A DNA stretch of 64,000 bases from Mucidula mucida. Taxonomy: Eukaryota; Basidiomycota; Agaricomycetes; Agaricales; Physalacriaceae. The stretch spans positions 146,864 through 210,863 of the forward strand of contig JADNYV010000054.1 in assembly GCA_015501055.1 (NCBI GenBank). The letters run 5' to 3'. The position numbers and the translations under genes are program-made. Under the pieces are notes generated by a model. That model did no database searches. It saw nothing but the letters and a program-made list of their open reading frames with translations, and was not told where the DNA came from. Below are positions 11,431 through 23,437 of this stretch, piece after piece; position 1 is the stretch's first letter; the number at the start of each line of letters is the position of its first letter.

Positions 11431-13703
11431 ATGGTTGACTCCAGTCCTCGAGTAGAGCCCCATCCTTATGCTTCGCCCGTGATCACCTCCGAGCATGCTA
11501 CGACTCTCACTGAGCGCAAGACCTCTCACTCAAGTGCTGCATCGATTGACGAGAAAAAGGCGGCCCATGATCCCGAGGTTGTCCTTCCCCAGGATGTAGA
11601 TCAGACCGAGGAGCAAAAGCCCACCTTTTATCAACGCTACCGCCCATTCATTTTGGCTGCTGTGGCCATTGTCATCCTCGGATGGTGGATAAGTGCTACT
11701 GTTCTCCCTGCTACTCGCCATCGCTGGTGAATATTTCCGTTTTGTTCAAGTTCCGTTCCTAATAAAGTTTTAAGGATCATCCAGACGCTCTGGGCTTGGT
11801 TCTTCATCTTGTACGCAACTTCGCTGTCCGTGAGACCGACACTTGCTGATTGATCGGTGCATCTAGTGTCATCGCGTTTCGGTTCATTCCTGCCTCCGTG
11901 GTGTCAAGGCCTGTCGCGGCAGTATGGATGCCCTTCGTTCAGGAGCCCTGGTATAAACTCTCTTACCGTATCAGGTTGGCGATAGGCTGGGCGTGTCTTC
12001 TCGGAATCGTGTTTGGCTCTGCCTTTGGATTTGAGCTACAGGGGGTTCGTTATCTTGCTGTCGTTTCAATGATCTTTTGACAACTAACCGAACCTAGAAC
12101 TCGGGGTATGGCGACCGTGCCATCTCCGTCCTCGGTCTCTTTGTATTCCAATGCTGTTTCTGGTTGTTCTCCAAGAGGCGTTCCGCTGTTCCATGGTACT
12201 GGCAGTTATTTCTGAAACTCGCATTGCTCAACTTATCTCATCATCAGGCCCACCATCATTGTAGGTCTGTTTATTCAGCAAGCCGTCGCTCTCTTCGTGT
12301 TGAAGAGTGGCGCTGGTTTCTCCATCTTCAAATGGATCGCCACCCTTGCTGCCGACTTCCTTCAATGTGCCTACGACGGTGCTGCATTCTTCTTCGATGC
12401 CGACACAGTCGCCAAGCACTGGTTCTTCGTCAACACGTTGTCCTCCATCATCTTTTTCGTCGCCTTCGTGCAAATGATGTACTATCTCGGCGTTATGCAG
12501 TGGATCCTGAAGAATTTGTTTGTTCTTCACTTGACCGCTTTCATCAATCAACTAATGAACATCTCCAGCGCTTGGTTTTTCTTCAAGATAATGAATGTCT
12601 CCGGTGCGGAGGCCGTAGTCGCTGCTTCATCTCCTTGGATTGGTCAGGGAGAGTCCGCATGCTTGGTTAGACCGTACGTTGATTTGATGACCGACTCTGA
12701 GATCCGTAAGTGTAAAATCGTTGTCTTTACGTTCTTATCGCTGATATGTGGCGTGTTGAGATCTTACGATGACATCTGGTTTCTCAACTATCGCCGGTTC
12801 CGTATTGTCGGCCTACATCAGTATGGGCGTCCCGCCTGAGAACTTGGTCACTTCCTCCGTGATGAGTATCCCCGCGTCCATTGCTATATCAAAGATGCGC
12901 ATGCCTGAAGTCGACGAGCCGGTGACACGTGGAAATGTCATTATTGATCGAGGAGAGAGCAAGGAAAAGGCCCCAGTACGTCTCTTAACCTTGAATTCTT
13001 TGTTTAGGTAGTGAGCTCCTTTCCGCTTCTAGACAAACGCTCTCCATGCTTTCAGTCAAGGAGCTGTGTTCGGTCTTGTCGTCGCCGGTCAGATTCTGTA
13101 AGACATGATGATCGAAGCTTTGACGTCTACTGATGTTTACACAAGGACTAACGTGTTAACTGTGCTTTCCCTGGTTTCTGCGTAAGCGACTCTTCTGATC
13201 AATCAGTGGATGTGCTCTGATGAGTGGTTGACAGCATTAACGGTCTCCTTACTTGGGTTGGACATGGATTTGGTATCAACCATCTGACGCTTCAACTTAT
13301 CATTGGATACATCTTCTATCCTATCACCTTCTTCCTCGGTGTCCCGCGCCCCGAGATCCTCAAGGTATCACGTCTCATTGCCACGAAACTTGTGGCCAAC
13401 GAATTCGCCGCATATCTCGAACTTCAAGCGCTGATGGACACTGAAGAGGCACTGTCGAGTCGTGCCTATACAATCGCTTCTTATGCCCTTTGCGGCTTCG
13501 CCAACCTTGGTTCTCTTGGTATTCAGATTGGTGTGCTTAGTGCCCTTGCACCGTCCAAGGGCAAGGCCATTGCGCGTCTCGCTGTATCTGCTATGATTTG
13601 TGGATTCATTTCCACTCTGCAAACTGCAGGCATTGCGTATGTTATTTTGTTGGACTTCTGAGGCTTCAGGCTGACCATGGCGTATAGTGGAATGCTCGTG
13701 TAG
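11431..13703 (+). CDS. Concentrative nucleoside transporter (CNT/SLC28 family)
   Basis: Eleven exons: 11431-11726, 11775-11810, 11867-12044, 12098-12195, 12248-12517, 12569-12705, 12761-12975, 13033-13097, 13146-13181, 13235-13636, 13688-13703. After a hydrophilic tail of about 70 residues come many helices and the CNT core: [134 protein letters not shown] and NEFxAY are the nucleoside-binding signatures of the family. It would take up nucleosides with protons or sodium at the plasma membrane. All introns are GT-AG and the frame is intact. Confidence 0.93.
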
Positions 13704-14032
13704 AAATTTCTTGTGTATCATCTGGAGGATAGGTTGTAGTTTATACAGATCGACGGTATTCGCAGTAATATGATGATGATTTACCTCGACCGCGACGTTT
13801 GACTACAGTGACATTACGGCAAACTGATTTAAAGCACGAGCGTCTGGAAATTTGCAAGCAAATGCCAGAATATGAGTTCTGAAAGACCCTTGCCAGCCTC
13901 ACTTCGGGAATGTCACATGCTTTCTTGTCACGCCGGCCATCGCGCCGAAACTGTACAGTATATTACAAAGCTTCGGCAAACGGCGGATACATCTTTGCTT
14001 CGAGCACACTCTGGTCATCAACTCAAGACAAT
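13704..14032. other. Intergenic; promoter side of eS30
   Basis: 329 bp with no ORF of note. Expected to hold the promoter of the highly expressed ribosomal protein gene at 14033; no clear TATA box seen. Confidence 0.35.
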
Positions 14033-14521
14033 ATGGGCAAAGGTCCGTCCGTCGTCCTCGTCGCCCTCCATGGCGTGCTTATCGCCTTCATCTAGTTCAC
14101 GGCTCCCTCGCTCGTGCTGGAAAAGTCAAGTCACAGACGCCAAAGGTTGAGGCGCAGGAGAAAAAGAAAACTCCCAAAGGCCGGGCAAAGAAGAGAGTCC
14201 TATACAACCGTCGGTGAGCCAATCATCGCCTTCGCGCGCCGTCAATCGCTGACGCCCCTCTTAGCTTCGTTAACGTTACAACATTACCTGGGGGCAAACG
14301 ACGAATGTGAGTCATCCTCCCTTGTCCCAAGCCCTCCTGGTTCTCTTCGCACCATGGATGATGATCCAACAATAACACGCATAGTTCACACTGAAACTAA
14401 TCTGTTGACAAACAAGCATCTAACGTCTTTCGCTCCTATCTGACTCTTTTTTTCTTTTGCTACTCATCTCGAATTGCTCGTACTGACTCTGTATTTCAGG
14501 AACCCCAATCCTGAGAAGTAA
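14033..14521 (+). CDS. RPS30: 40S ribosomal protein eS30
   Basis: Four exons: 14033-14042, 14096-14213, 14265-14306, 14500-14521, giving 62 residues. The product reads [20 protein letters not shown], then [21 protein letters not shown] and ends NPNPEK. This is the standard small basic eS30 of the 40S subunit; there is no ubiquitin-like FUBI fusion, as in other fungi. The first exon is only 10 nt (MGK plus one base), a layout often seen in fungal ribosomal protein genes. The third intron is much the longest (193 nt) and carries a box C/D snoRNA. Confidence 0.95.
14353..14448 (+). ncRNA. Box C/D snoRNA, snR60/SNORD80-like, in eS30 intron 3
   Basis: Inside the 193-nt third intron of eS30: C box ATGATGA at 14358-14364, D' CTGA at 14391-14394, a weak C' at about 14403-14409 and D CTGA at 14440-14443. 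Upstream of D', GCATAGTTCAC (14379-14389) is complementary to GTGAACTATGC of 25S/28S rRNA. Upstream of D, 14425-14439 is complementary to ATAGGGGCGAAAGAC of the same rRNA with one G-U pair. rRNA text is from memory. Both targets lie about 90 nt apart in domain II, the pair I associate with yeast snR60 and human SNORD80. Two independent guide matches make this a confident RNA gene. The terminal stem is weak by eye. Confidence 0.82.
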
Positions 14522-14883
14522 GCGCCGTTGCTGCGCTTTTACTTCTATGGTCACCATGCTATGCTCTGCTGTATAATATGCTACGAATATCACATCCAGA
14601 CTCGTCTTGAATGTTATGTTGGAAGCTATGTTACGTCTCGCGTACGTTTGCTTCAGAGTGCTCTACCTTTCTTAGCTCAAGGTGCAGAGTATGTTTGTAC
14701 CTTGCAGAGATAGTATCATCATCTTGGCGCTACTGTGGGATAGTGATACTTCGAGCAAGAAAGCATATGTTATCAAGAGCTCCTTCGCCGACTTTGAAGC
14801 CTGTGTCGCATATATCAGCTACAGGTGACGTGTCAAGCAACGTCTACGATGAAATATCTAACGTCTAGTAAGTCGGACACCGC
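14522..14883. other. Intergenic, no gene seen
   Basis: Between the eS30 stop and the 3' end of the MYND gene (convergent). Only short meaningless frames. Confidence 0.35.
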
Positions 14884-16619
14884 TCAATGATCGTCCTCGA
14901 AAAACCACAAGCGCGTAATATCCTCGACAGCCGTCGGGACCCTCACGTATACTAACTTCCCCTTCTTCTTTCTTGCCTCGTCTACGACACTCCTCCATCC
15001 ATCCAAACTCAGCGACGCAACAGTGTATCCTTGTTCCTTTTGGTTGACGAACTGGCGTGCAGAAGCAACAGAAACGTCCCATGTTACTTCGGGTGTGGGG
15101 ACTGGATCCGGGGCATATGAAAGCTTTACGACCGCAGGATAGGTCGCGTCGATGAAGGAGGAGAGGAGCGACTGTATTTGGGAAGCATTTTCGAATAGGT
15201 AGAGACGGATTTGAGCGCGAAGAACATGGAGGTCTCGATCTGACATAGGAAGAGCGAGAGAGCCCTCTATTCGTGCAACATGTAAGTCAATTGGTGAAGG
15301 GACAAGAGCCTTTGTTACCTCGTCGCTTCTTTTGGAAAGAGGGGCATTGGCGCCGATGATAATCGTTCCATACTACTTTCTGACATTGCTTTGAGCAGAA
15401 ATGAATCAGCTCGCATCCAAAACAGGTCTGAACAGACAGCAAATGTTGTCGTGAACACTAGATTGCGTTTAATAAAAAGACGAATGTTGTGATAGTAAGA
15501 GAACAACGCGAGATCATCTCGGAGATCGGAGATAGAGACCGAGCGCGCGGTATGGACGCGTGCGATTGATCCACTTACTCCCAGTCATCCACCACGGTGT
15601 ACTGGGGTAAGTCGGTTTCACACATGGACAAGGACTACGTACTGACGGACACATAGAAATAGATTTACTATATATACTTACACGGTGTCCTAGGTACGAG
15701 CCCAGTCATCCACCACGGTGTACTGGGAAATAGATTTACTATATATACTTACACGGTGTCCTAGATTCTAACAACGAAGACACAGAAACGACATATACCT
15801 TCCCGTTAGCACAAACTTGGTAGTCGAAGATACGCCCGCCTTCTTGCATAGATAGTTTCTTCCGCAGCTCTTTCGCTTTGACCCTCACTGCGCTCGTTGA
15901 CTGCCATGCCATCAAGTTCCCTTTCTGTGGATTAAATTTCAACCGTGGTACGAACTGCTTCGTGCATTGCTTGAGTACCGGCCGATAGATGAGAGCCAAT
16001 TGCAACCGCAGAGTGATTTGTAGTATGGATTCGAGGATCTTGTCATGGTGTTCCTTCGGAAAGAGATGGAAATGCTGTCCCGATATTTCTCGTACGTAGT
16101 AGAGAAGCTGATATTCCAGTGCCTCCGCAATCCATTCGCAGCCACCTTTGGACTCGCCTGTGACGATGGAGCCAAAGTACGAAAGGAAGAATCGAAGTGC
16201 AGTTTGAGTTGCGACAGTGGAACGTACGTTGAAGGGTGCGTCCAGCATACGACGGACGGTGGAGGAAATAGCGCGAGTCACTTTGCCAATGAGGAGGGTT
16301 TCTCGTAGGATGTCTGTCAACGCAAACCTGTAAATGAAGAATAGTGTGTGTGTAAGCTCCTCAGAGCCTACAACTGACGTGTGGAGGCGTTGAAGAACAG
16401 CTGGAATCGCGTCTGGCATACGCGTACATAGTTCCATGGCTGTATGAGAATCGAGAGGTTTACTGAAGTCCGACGTGTAAAGGTTATCTGTAATAAAACC
16501 TTCCACGCTAGGGATTTCGGTGACAGGAATGTTTTTGCCTGTAAGAATCGAGATCCATGTTGCTCCAAACCAGGCTGCATAGCCGAAATCGCGTCAAATT
16601 TACGCGTAAAATAGTCCAT
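14884..16619 (-). CDS. MYND zinc-finger protein (Agaricomycete-type), with frame break near its start
   Basis: The large middle exon (about 16506-15740) encodes GFITDNLYTSDFSKPLDSHTA and a helical region. A later exon around 15340-15427 encodes a MYND finger: CFGCELIHFCSKQCQKVVW then H and C (NDYHRRQC). The last exon (about 15257-14884) encodes LALPMSDRDLHVLRAQIRLY and a tail ending RLWFFEDDH. MYND fingers mediate protein contacts; the rest is an all-helical domain of unknown role I associate with mushrooms. The start at 16619 (MDYFTRKFDA) is one base out of frame with the following DFGYAAWFGATW, near 16590. Exon structure at 15500-15770 is unresolved because a partial tandem duplication covers splice junctions there. 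Confidence 0.7.
15580..15764. repeat. Partial tandem duplication across a splice junction
   Basis: Unit 1 is 15580-15693 (114 bp), unit 2 is 15701-15764 (64 bp), with a 7-bp spacer. They share the first 27 bp and last 37 bp exactly by eye; unit 1 has an extra 50 bp between these halves. On the minus strand each unit carries a donor (GTAAGT), an acceptor (CCCAG or CCCCAG) and the exon start encoding YTVVDDW. Confidence 0.85.
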
Positions 16620-16743
16620 CCTGCGCCAACTTGGAAAATCGTTGTCTAGTGTCTATGCGTCGTGCGGGAACAGCGCTGTTGGTGGGAGGATCTAAGCCGA
16701 AATTACCTTTTAAGGATGATGCTCTCTCTCTCTTGCCACTATC
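16620..16743. promoter_or_regulatory. Short bidirectional promoter region (MYND gene / MSH4)
   Basis: Only 124 bp separate the divergent start codons at 16619 (minus) and 16744 (plus), so control elements of the two genes must overlap. No TATA box is evident. Confidence 0.4.
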
Positions 16744-19700
16744 ATGTACTCTCGGCAACCGACCGTCATACCATCCAGAGCGAGTACTGCACGGCCGACG
16801 TCGTACCACAGTCGTCCGAAAACAGGCCAAAGTCGCCCATGGACCGCACAATCTCGTCCAACAACGGGCAGGCCGCAGACGGCTGCTTCTGTTCGTCGTG
16901 ACGCCAGTTATGTCGTCGCCATTCTAGAAGGCCGCGGAATCTCGCGTGAGGTAGGCATGGCTGCACTCGACAAGGACACTGGGCGTGTCATGCTTGTGCA
17001 GGTATGTTTGCGCGGTCTCGTTACTTGCTGTCGAATTCATTGCTCCTTTTATAGATTGCCGACTGCCAGACCTATGTCAAGACTCTACACCAGATGCATC
17101 TGCATAATCCTGTTCTCATTCTCGTTCCAGATACCTTCCTGTCCGCGAGTGAGGCGTCAATGCTACCATCGGGTAAAAGAGCGGCGTCGGCATCTCTTCT
17201 GATGGAGTTCATCAACGAAGAATTTCCTGGCGTGCCTCTAGAGCCGATTGGAAGGAAGTACTGGAACGAAGCTAATGGTAAACGTTAACGACGTGTATAA
17301 CTCATGTTGCTGTTACTGATTCTCGGTCAGGTCTTGAATTCATTCAGCAGCTTTGTGTAGATGACGACGAGCGTGCTGGAACGCTTCTCTCTGTCGCCAA
17401 CAAGTGCGGTCTTTGTCAAGTCCTCGACCTTTCTTGACCTCGATTGTAGATACTATGCACTCTCCGCCACGTCTGCCCTGTTCAAATACACCGAAACCAA
17501 ACTCAATACTCGCTTTGCTTCAGAGTCCCTTCTCATCCGCTATGTCCCCGTTGACGGTACCATGATGATCGACCCAGAGACTGTCAGGAACTTGGAGCTG
17601 ATAGGTAACATGGCGAATAAAAAATCTGCGCATTCGTTGTTCGGGTAGGTGATATCGTTTTTCTCCTGACATGTTTGACTCTCTTATCACGCTGCGCAGT
17701 ACTCTGAACCACACTCATACTGCTATGGCTTCTCGTTTGCTCCGCGTGAACATCTTGTCCCCCATAACGGGCCAGAACTCAATCAATGCTCGTCTTGACG
17801 TAGTTGATGGTTTGGGTTTACTTGTTCTTACGTGAGGCCAAGATAAACAGTGCCGCAGAATTTGTCAAGAGCGAAGACGCGTTCACAGATGTTAAAGCAG
17901 CGCTTAAACCCATGAACAAGATGGACTTCGACAAATTGATTGTCTCTGTACGCGTGTTGTTCTCTGTCTTCGTCATATTACTTGGCTAATCCTCTTCTCA
18001 GCTTGCGTCCTCGGAAACGAAACCTACTAGCACCGCCCAAGGCGCATCAGCCCGTGTGTCGCAAATGCTCAATCTACGCAATATTGTCAAATGTTTGCCG
18101 CAACTCCGTGATGCACTTGCATCTTGCAAGTCGCAGCTGTTGGTCATCGTGCATGATGTGCAGCGTGTCTCCCTTTTCCGACGTCTTTCTGACCTAACCG
18201 ATAGATGCTTTCTGATGAGCGTTTAACAAAGGTCGATGACCTAATAGCAAAAAATCTAAATGAAGAAACCGTGCCTACCAAGGTTTGACGTGTTCTTCAT
18301 TGCTTTACTACCTCTTAAACGCAGTAGCATGGCATCGGCGCTCTAAATGCTAGAGTGTATGCTGTCAAGGCCAACTGCAACCGCCTTCTCGACGTAGCTC
18401 GAGAGACCTATAAAGAAAACGTGGGCGACATATACGCGCTGAATCTAACATTAAGCGAGGAGCACGGAATGCCCTTTAGTCTCGTCTATCAGGATACGGG
18501 CTTTGTTTTTACACTAAAAAAGCCAGATTTGGAAGGGGAGCTGCCGAAGGGGTTTATTAACGCTAGTTTGAAGAAGGGACGATGGGTATTTAGTTCGATG
18601 GAGCTGGTGAGTGTGTCCGATCTCTTCATGTCTTTTTGCGCACTCCTGACACAGACTAATACAGAAGAAAATGAATGCTAGAATGAAAGATGCATTGGAC
18701 GAAACTCTACTTTTGAGTGATAAGTGGGCTTTTCTCAATATGGTGCTGTAGAATGCGGTGATAATATTGATCTAGAATTATCGCTGACCTCGTTGGTGAA
18801 ATCGTTAATGATGTTGGCGCGCTATACAAGGCATCGGAAGCCGTGAGTCTCCCCTGTATCGCCCAGAACTACCGTCTGAACTAGCAGATTGCCCTCGTCG
18901 ACATGTTATGGTCCTTTGCCCACATCTCTATAAGTCGGTCTCTCCGTTGTCCATGTCTGTGTGATACTTACTTACCTGTTGCGGTCTAGTGCGTAACTAT
19001 GGTGTGCATTTCGTTCTCATGCAAGTAGTCCACGAAGCGTTGATCATGCCTGTCAGTCCGACCTGAGTTTACCGGGATACTTGCTATCAAGGCGGGACGG
19101 CATCCAATACTGGAGACCGTAAGCTCAGCGGGGACGCTCGTGCCAAACGATGTCTACTGTGATGATTCTTCATCGTTCCAGATCGTTCAAGGTCCCAAGT
19201 GCGTTCATCCTCTTGACTACGAAGTAAAACGTGTTTGAATGCTTAATCCAGCATGTCAGGCGAGGATACACTCCTGTGATTTCATTGCGCATATAGAACT
19301 CAAATGCTACATAGGAAAGAGTACGTACTTGAGACAGGTCGGTTTGTTGGCGGTCAGTGCAATGTGTGGGTGTTTTGTGGCAGCAGAGTATGCGAGTTTT
19401 CGGTACGTTCATTATGATGATGTCTCTGCCCCCTGCAAGTTTAACGACATTGTTAGCATCCATGATGCTTTGCTGACAAGGTTGTCGAATGACGATGACA
19501 TGGAGAGAAGCCTAAGCACCTTTGCGAGTGAAATGGCGACATCTGCTATGATCATTGGTGCGTCTCCAATCATATTCGGTATTCGTGTTGATGGTGGAGT
19601 ACTAGGTCTGGCGACTTCGAATACATTGGTCCTGATCGATGAACTTGGTCGAGGGACATCCCCGCGAGAGGGTGTCGGCATATCTCATGCTATCGCCGAG

Positions 19701-20516
19701 GCCCTTATTGAGCAAAAGGTGGGTCAGCATGTCCCAGGATCCAAGCATACTGAGGTTGAAGCTTTCAGGCTTTCGTGTTTTTTGCTACGTACATGCAACA
19801 ATACTTTCTGTATCTCTGTCCGCTGATGACAATGTCGTTCCAGTCATTTTGGTGAACTCAGCACGACACTTTCCAGGAGACCAACAGTTGTGAAGTAAGT
19901 GGACGTCTTTGATCCAAGATGGCACGCTCAATGCTCTTTAGCTTGCATCTTTCTGTCCAGGTACGCTTCGAACGCAACAGTAGCAATGCCTGCTTTAACA
20001 TCAGGAAGAAAACACGACATTCCGAATCTGACTTTGGGATGCGCTTCCAGTACAAGTATGGGCCTATTTCTCAATTTGTGCCCTAACGCTCATTTATCGC
20101 AGAATTATCGATGGAGCGCCCGAGGATATGGCGCATTATGGCATGATCGGTAGCGTCTTCAATCTAATTTACTGATACTCTTCAATGGCAGGCTTGGAAC
20201 TCGCGCGACTCGCCGGACCTTCCCGAAGACGTTCTTACCGAGAGTAAACGTGTTGCGGAAAACTTAGCTACCCTTCATGCGCGGAACGAGGCCAATAGTA
20301 AGAGCAACCAGACCGCCATCAGGAGGAAAGCACTGCTTCGAGTACGTTTTATAGTCAATGATGATTCAAACGCCCATTCTCAAGTCACAAATGTAGCTGC
20401 GAACTAACCTTAACCAAGCATTGGACCACTCGCTGCTGCCTGACGAAGAACTGCTTGCGTACATTGGACGATTCCAACAAGATATCACGAGGGCATTTCT
20501 GTACGGCAAATCTTGA
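16744..20516 (+). CDS. MSH4: MSH4, meiotic MutS homologue
   Basis: Highly split gene (about 18 exons). It starts MYSRQPTVIPSRAS with an Arg/Ser/Pro-rich N-terminus, then ASYVVAILEGRGISREVGMA and IADCQTYVKTLHQMHLHNP typical of Msh4. Lever/clamp region follows (RLLRVNILSPITGQNSINAR). The ATPase is intact after splicing: Walker A GPNMSGKST, Walker B LVLIDELGRGTSPREGVGIS, then FFATHFGEL, and the C-terminal helix bundle to the TGA at 20514-20516. With Msh5 it forms the MutS-gamma clamp that stabilises Holliday junctions in meiotic crossing over; it does no mismatch repair. Walker A is built from an 8-nt exon (19252-19259) followed by an apparent GC-AG intron (19260-19314). Expression is expected in basidia only. 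Confidence 0.92.
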
Positions 20517-20820
20517 CGTCTTCCTGCCTCTAGCTAGTGTAGTATCCTGCGTTTGTTCAAATGCCTCTTCACTTCGATAATACTAGATCATAGAATCAAG
20601 CTGGTAAATTTGTGCACGAAAACCGATCTCCTTGTCAGTCGTCATTCGACTTGTCACCCTACAGGGCTAGCGGTGTTGTTCATGTTGTACTTCCTGCATT
20701 TCAGATCGTCAGCAAGACGCATTCAGAAGGAATATAGGGTTCAAGGCATAGATAGAAGTCATACACTCATGAGTTAGTTGTATGTTTGTGGATATACATA
20801 TAAGCTGCATACATGACTCG
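20517..20820. other. Convergent intergenic region, no gene seen
   Basis: About 300 bp between the stops of MSH4 and the D-lactate dehydrogenase; 3' untranslated sequence of both is expected. Confidence 0.35.
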
Positions 20821-23157
20821 TCATCTCTTCGCCCTCGAACTATCATACGCTATCTTTTGAGCCTCACTCATCTGGATAAAGCTTAAAAAGGATCAGAAAA
20901 TTCAAGAAAGGCACTCTACTGTCATACCTTCCCGGGATTGAATAGTCCCAACGGGTCTACAGCACGTTTCAACGTTTTCATAAGTTCCACCGTTCCTTCG
21001 CCGAGCTCCTCAACTAGGTATCTCTTCTTTCCCATTCCAACACCATGCTCACCAGTACCTGATGTTCAAGCAAGCGTTAGCGCCGAGTCATCGAAAGCTG
21101 TGGGACACGCATACATGTTCCATCGAGAGCGATAGCTCTCCGCACCATTCGATCCGCCACTTCCTGTGCACAAATTCGCTCTTCGTCGTTTGAGAAGAGG
21201 ATGCCTGCATGGAAATTGCCATCGCCGGCATGTCCCAGAATGGCGGACTTGAGTCCACATTCAGCCAGGTCCTTCTTTGTCTCATAGACCAGGTCAGGGA
21301 GTTTAGATACCGGTACACTAGTGAATGAGAGAATTCACCGTCGAGAGCCAGTAGAGAAGAGGCACTGTACTCACCAAACATCAGTCGCCATTGCCCGGCA
21401 ACCGGGAACGAGAGCCATGGTTATGAAGGCGCCATTCTTTCGATCGTTCCAGAGGTCTTCTGCATCTTGCTGGTTGTTTGCGAGCTCGAAGCTCAGCGCA
21501 CCGTGGCGAGCAGTGACTTGTCGAGCCACCTTGGCGCTTTCAGCAAGCGATGCGGTGCTGGGACCTTGGAATTTCAGGAAGAGGCTGTCCTTTTCAGCCC
21601 ATCGACGGGAAGACTGTCCATAGAGGTTTGTGGCATGCATGAAGTCGTCATCGACCAATTCAACGCATTCTTCGGACGCTAAGCCTTAGTACTACGCAGT
21701 GACATCTGGGATGATAGACGCACGAAGGCCGATGCCATGGTTCAAGAGGTCCGTGGCAGCCTCAGTTGCGGCCTTCACGTCTTGAAATTGAACGACAGCA
21801 ACATTAGTTGGAAGAACCGGCGCAAGCCGAAGTGTCACTGAAACAATAGTAGCAGCATCAGTGCGGATATGTATTGGAAGCATCCAACTGACATTCAGTG
21901 ACGATACCCAAGGTTCCTTCTGCCCCAATGAACAGCTTAGTAGTATCGAAACCTGCAGATGATTTCCGGGACCGTTGCCTAGTCTTGATCACTTTCCCCG
22001 ATGGAAGGACTACTGTCTGCAAAAGTCAGAATTCAGAGTGAGAGAATGAATTGAAGGCGGGTCTCGTACAGCGTTTAGAAACCATTCTGCTTTGGCGGTT
22101 CCGTATCGGACAGCGTTGGCTGTGTGATACGGTTAACATTGAGAGACGCGTGCGGAAGGTGGAAGCATACTTCCTGAACATCCTGTACTCAGCATGCCGC
22201 CGACAGTAGCGCTCGGAGCAGGGTCAAGCTGAAAAAGTTCCATACAGGACGTCATCTTGGCAGTTCCTTTGAACTCACAGGAAAGAACAACGGTATTCCT
22301 ACGTCGCAAAATATACACATATTAGTCCGGCCTTGAGGAGAGAAAAAATCTTGAACTTACCTTTCTCTTTTAGAGTCTGGTTGAGTTCCATCCACCCAAG
22401 ACCTGGCTGACAAACGACATCAGAATCCGCCTCTATCCACAAGTCTCAGCCAAAGTCAGTGTAAGACAACGTTGATGCTCACCGTGAATGTTGATGATTT
22501 TGTTCATCCTCGACAAATCTACACAAATTCCCCCAGAAACATGCTACTCCAAAGTCAGCGAGACGAGAAACGAGACTAGGAAGTGAAAGATAATCGCTCA
22601 CACTTCTAGAGTGGCCCTCCAGGCCTGTTCCTCCCGAGTAGGGCACGATGGGCATCCGGAATTTCGTCGCAATCTTAACAACTAGCACAACATCCTCCGT
22701 ACTCTCTGGGTATATCACCACGCTGTGCGGCAGGGCTAAATGTAAAAGAAATATAGTTACACGCTGCATATTCAATCTGGGAAAACAACGTACGCGGAAA
22801 CACGTCCATCATGGTATACCCATGCGCAAGAAGATCGTCGGGGTCAGTGGAGACAATATCATCACCCCGATCCTTGAACGTGGTCTTGAGCTCTGAGATG
22901 GCGCGTTTGAAGTCCTGTGGGGACCCAAATCTTGGTTTCGCGACTGAAGATGAGGTTGGCGTCGTGTACTGCGACATGGCGTATCCAGTAGCTCCACTTC
23001 CTAGCACGATGAGGCCGTAGACGAGGTAACTATTCAATCTTCCGCTCTGCGCAGGGGGACGCGGAGGGATTGTTTGGGACTGATGTAAGCTGCATAAGGC
23101 TGTCGTAGCGCGGCGGGGGAAACGCAGGCAACTGCGAAAGGGAAGCATGTTTACCAA
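20821..23157 (-). CDS. DLD1: D-lactate dehydrogenase (cytochrome), mitochondrial, FAD-linked
   Basis: Oxidises D-lactate to pyruvate and passes electrons to cytochrome c. Starts at 23157 (or 23148) with a presequence rich in Arg and Ser ([20 protein letters not shown]) and one membrane helix ([17 protein letters not shown]), as in Dld1. The FAD-binding fold follows: [99 protein letters not shown]. The C-terminal FAD-oxidase cap has [26 protein letters not shown] and LFNPGK, ending at the TGA at 20821-20823. Introns are small and numerous. Family assignment is secure; glycolate or related 2-hydroxyacids cannot be excluded as substrates. Confidence 0.9.
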
Positions 23158-23437
23158 CTCGAGAGCGATTGGGGGTCCTGTGATCTTGATGGTCTGAGCG
23201 TGGAACCTTTACGGCAGTATGGATGCCACGATGAACAGTCTTATTCGCCAGAAGCGGGGTATCGAGCGGCGAAGTCCCGCATGCGAGTACATGATGGTAA
23301 TCGGTGCCACCGTACTGGCGAGGGAAAGGCACAAATAGAGATCAACACCGACCTCGCCCGCGCTCTCAGCAAAAGCACATCAAATGGTAGCAATTAGGAT
23401 TTAAAGATAGCGTACGAGATATATAGATGTATAAGCG

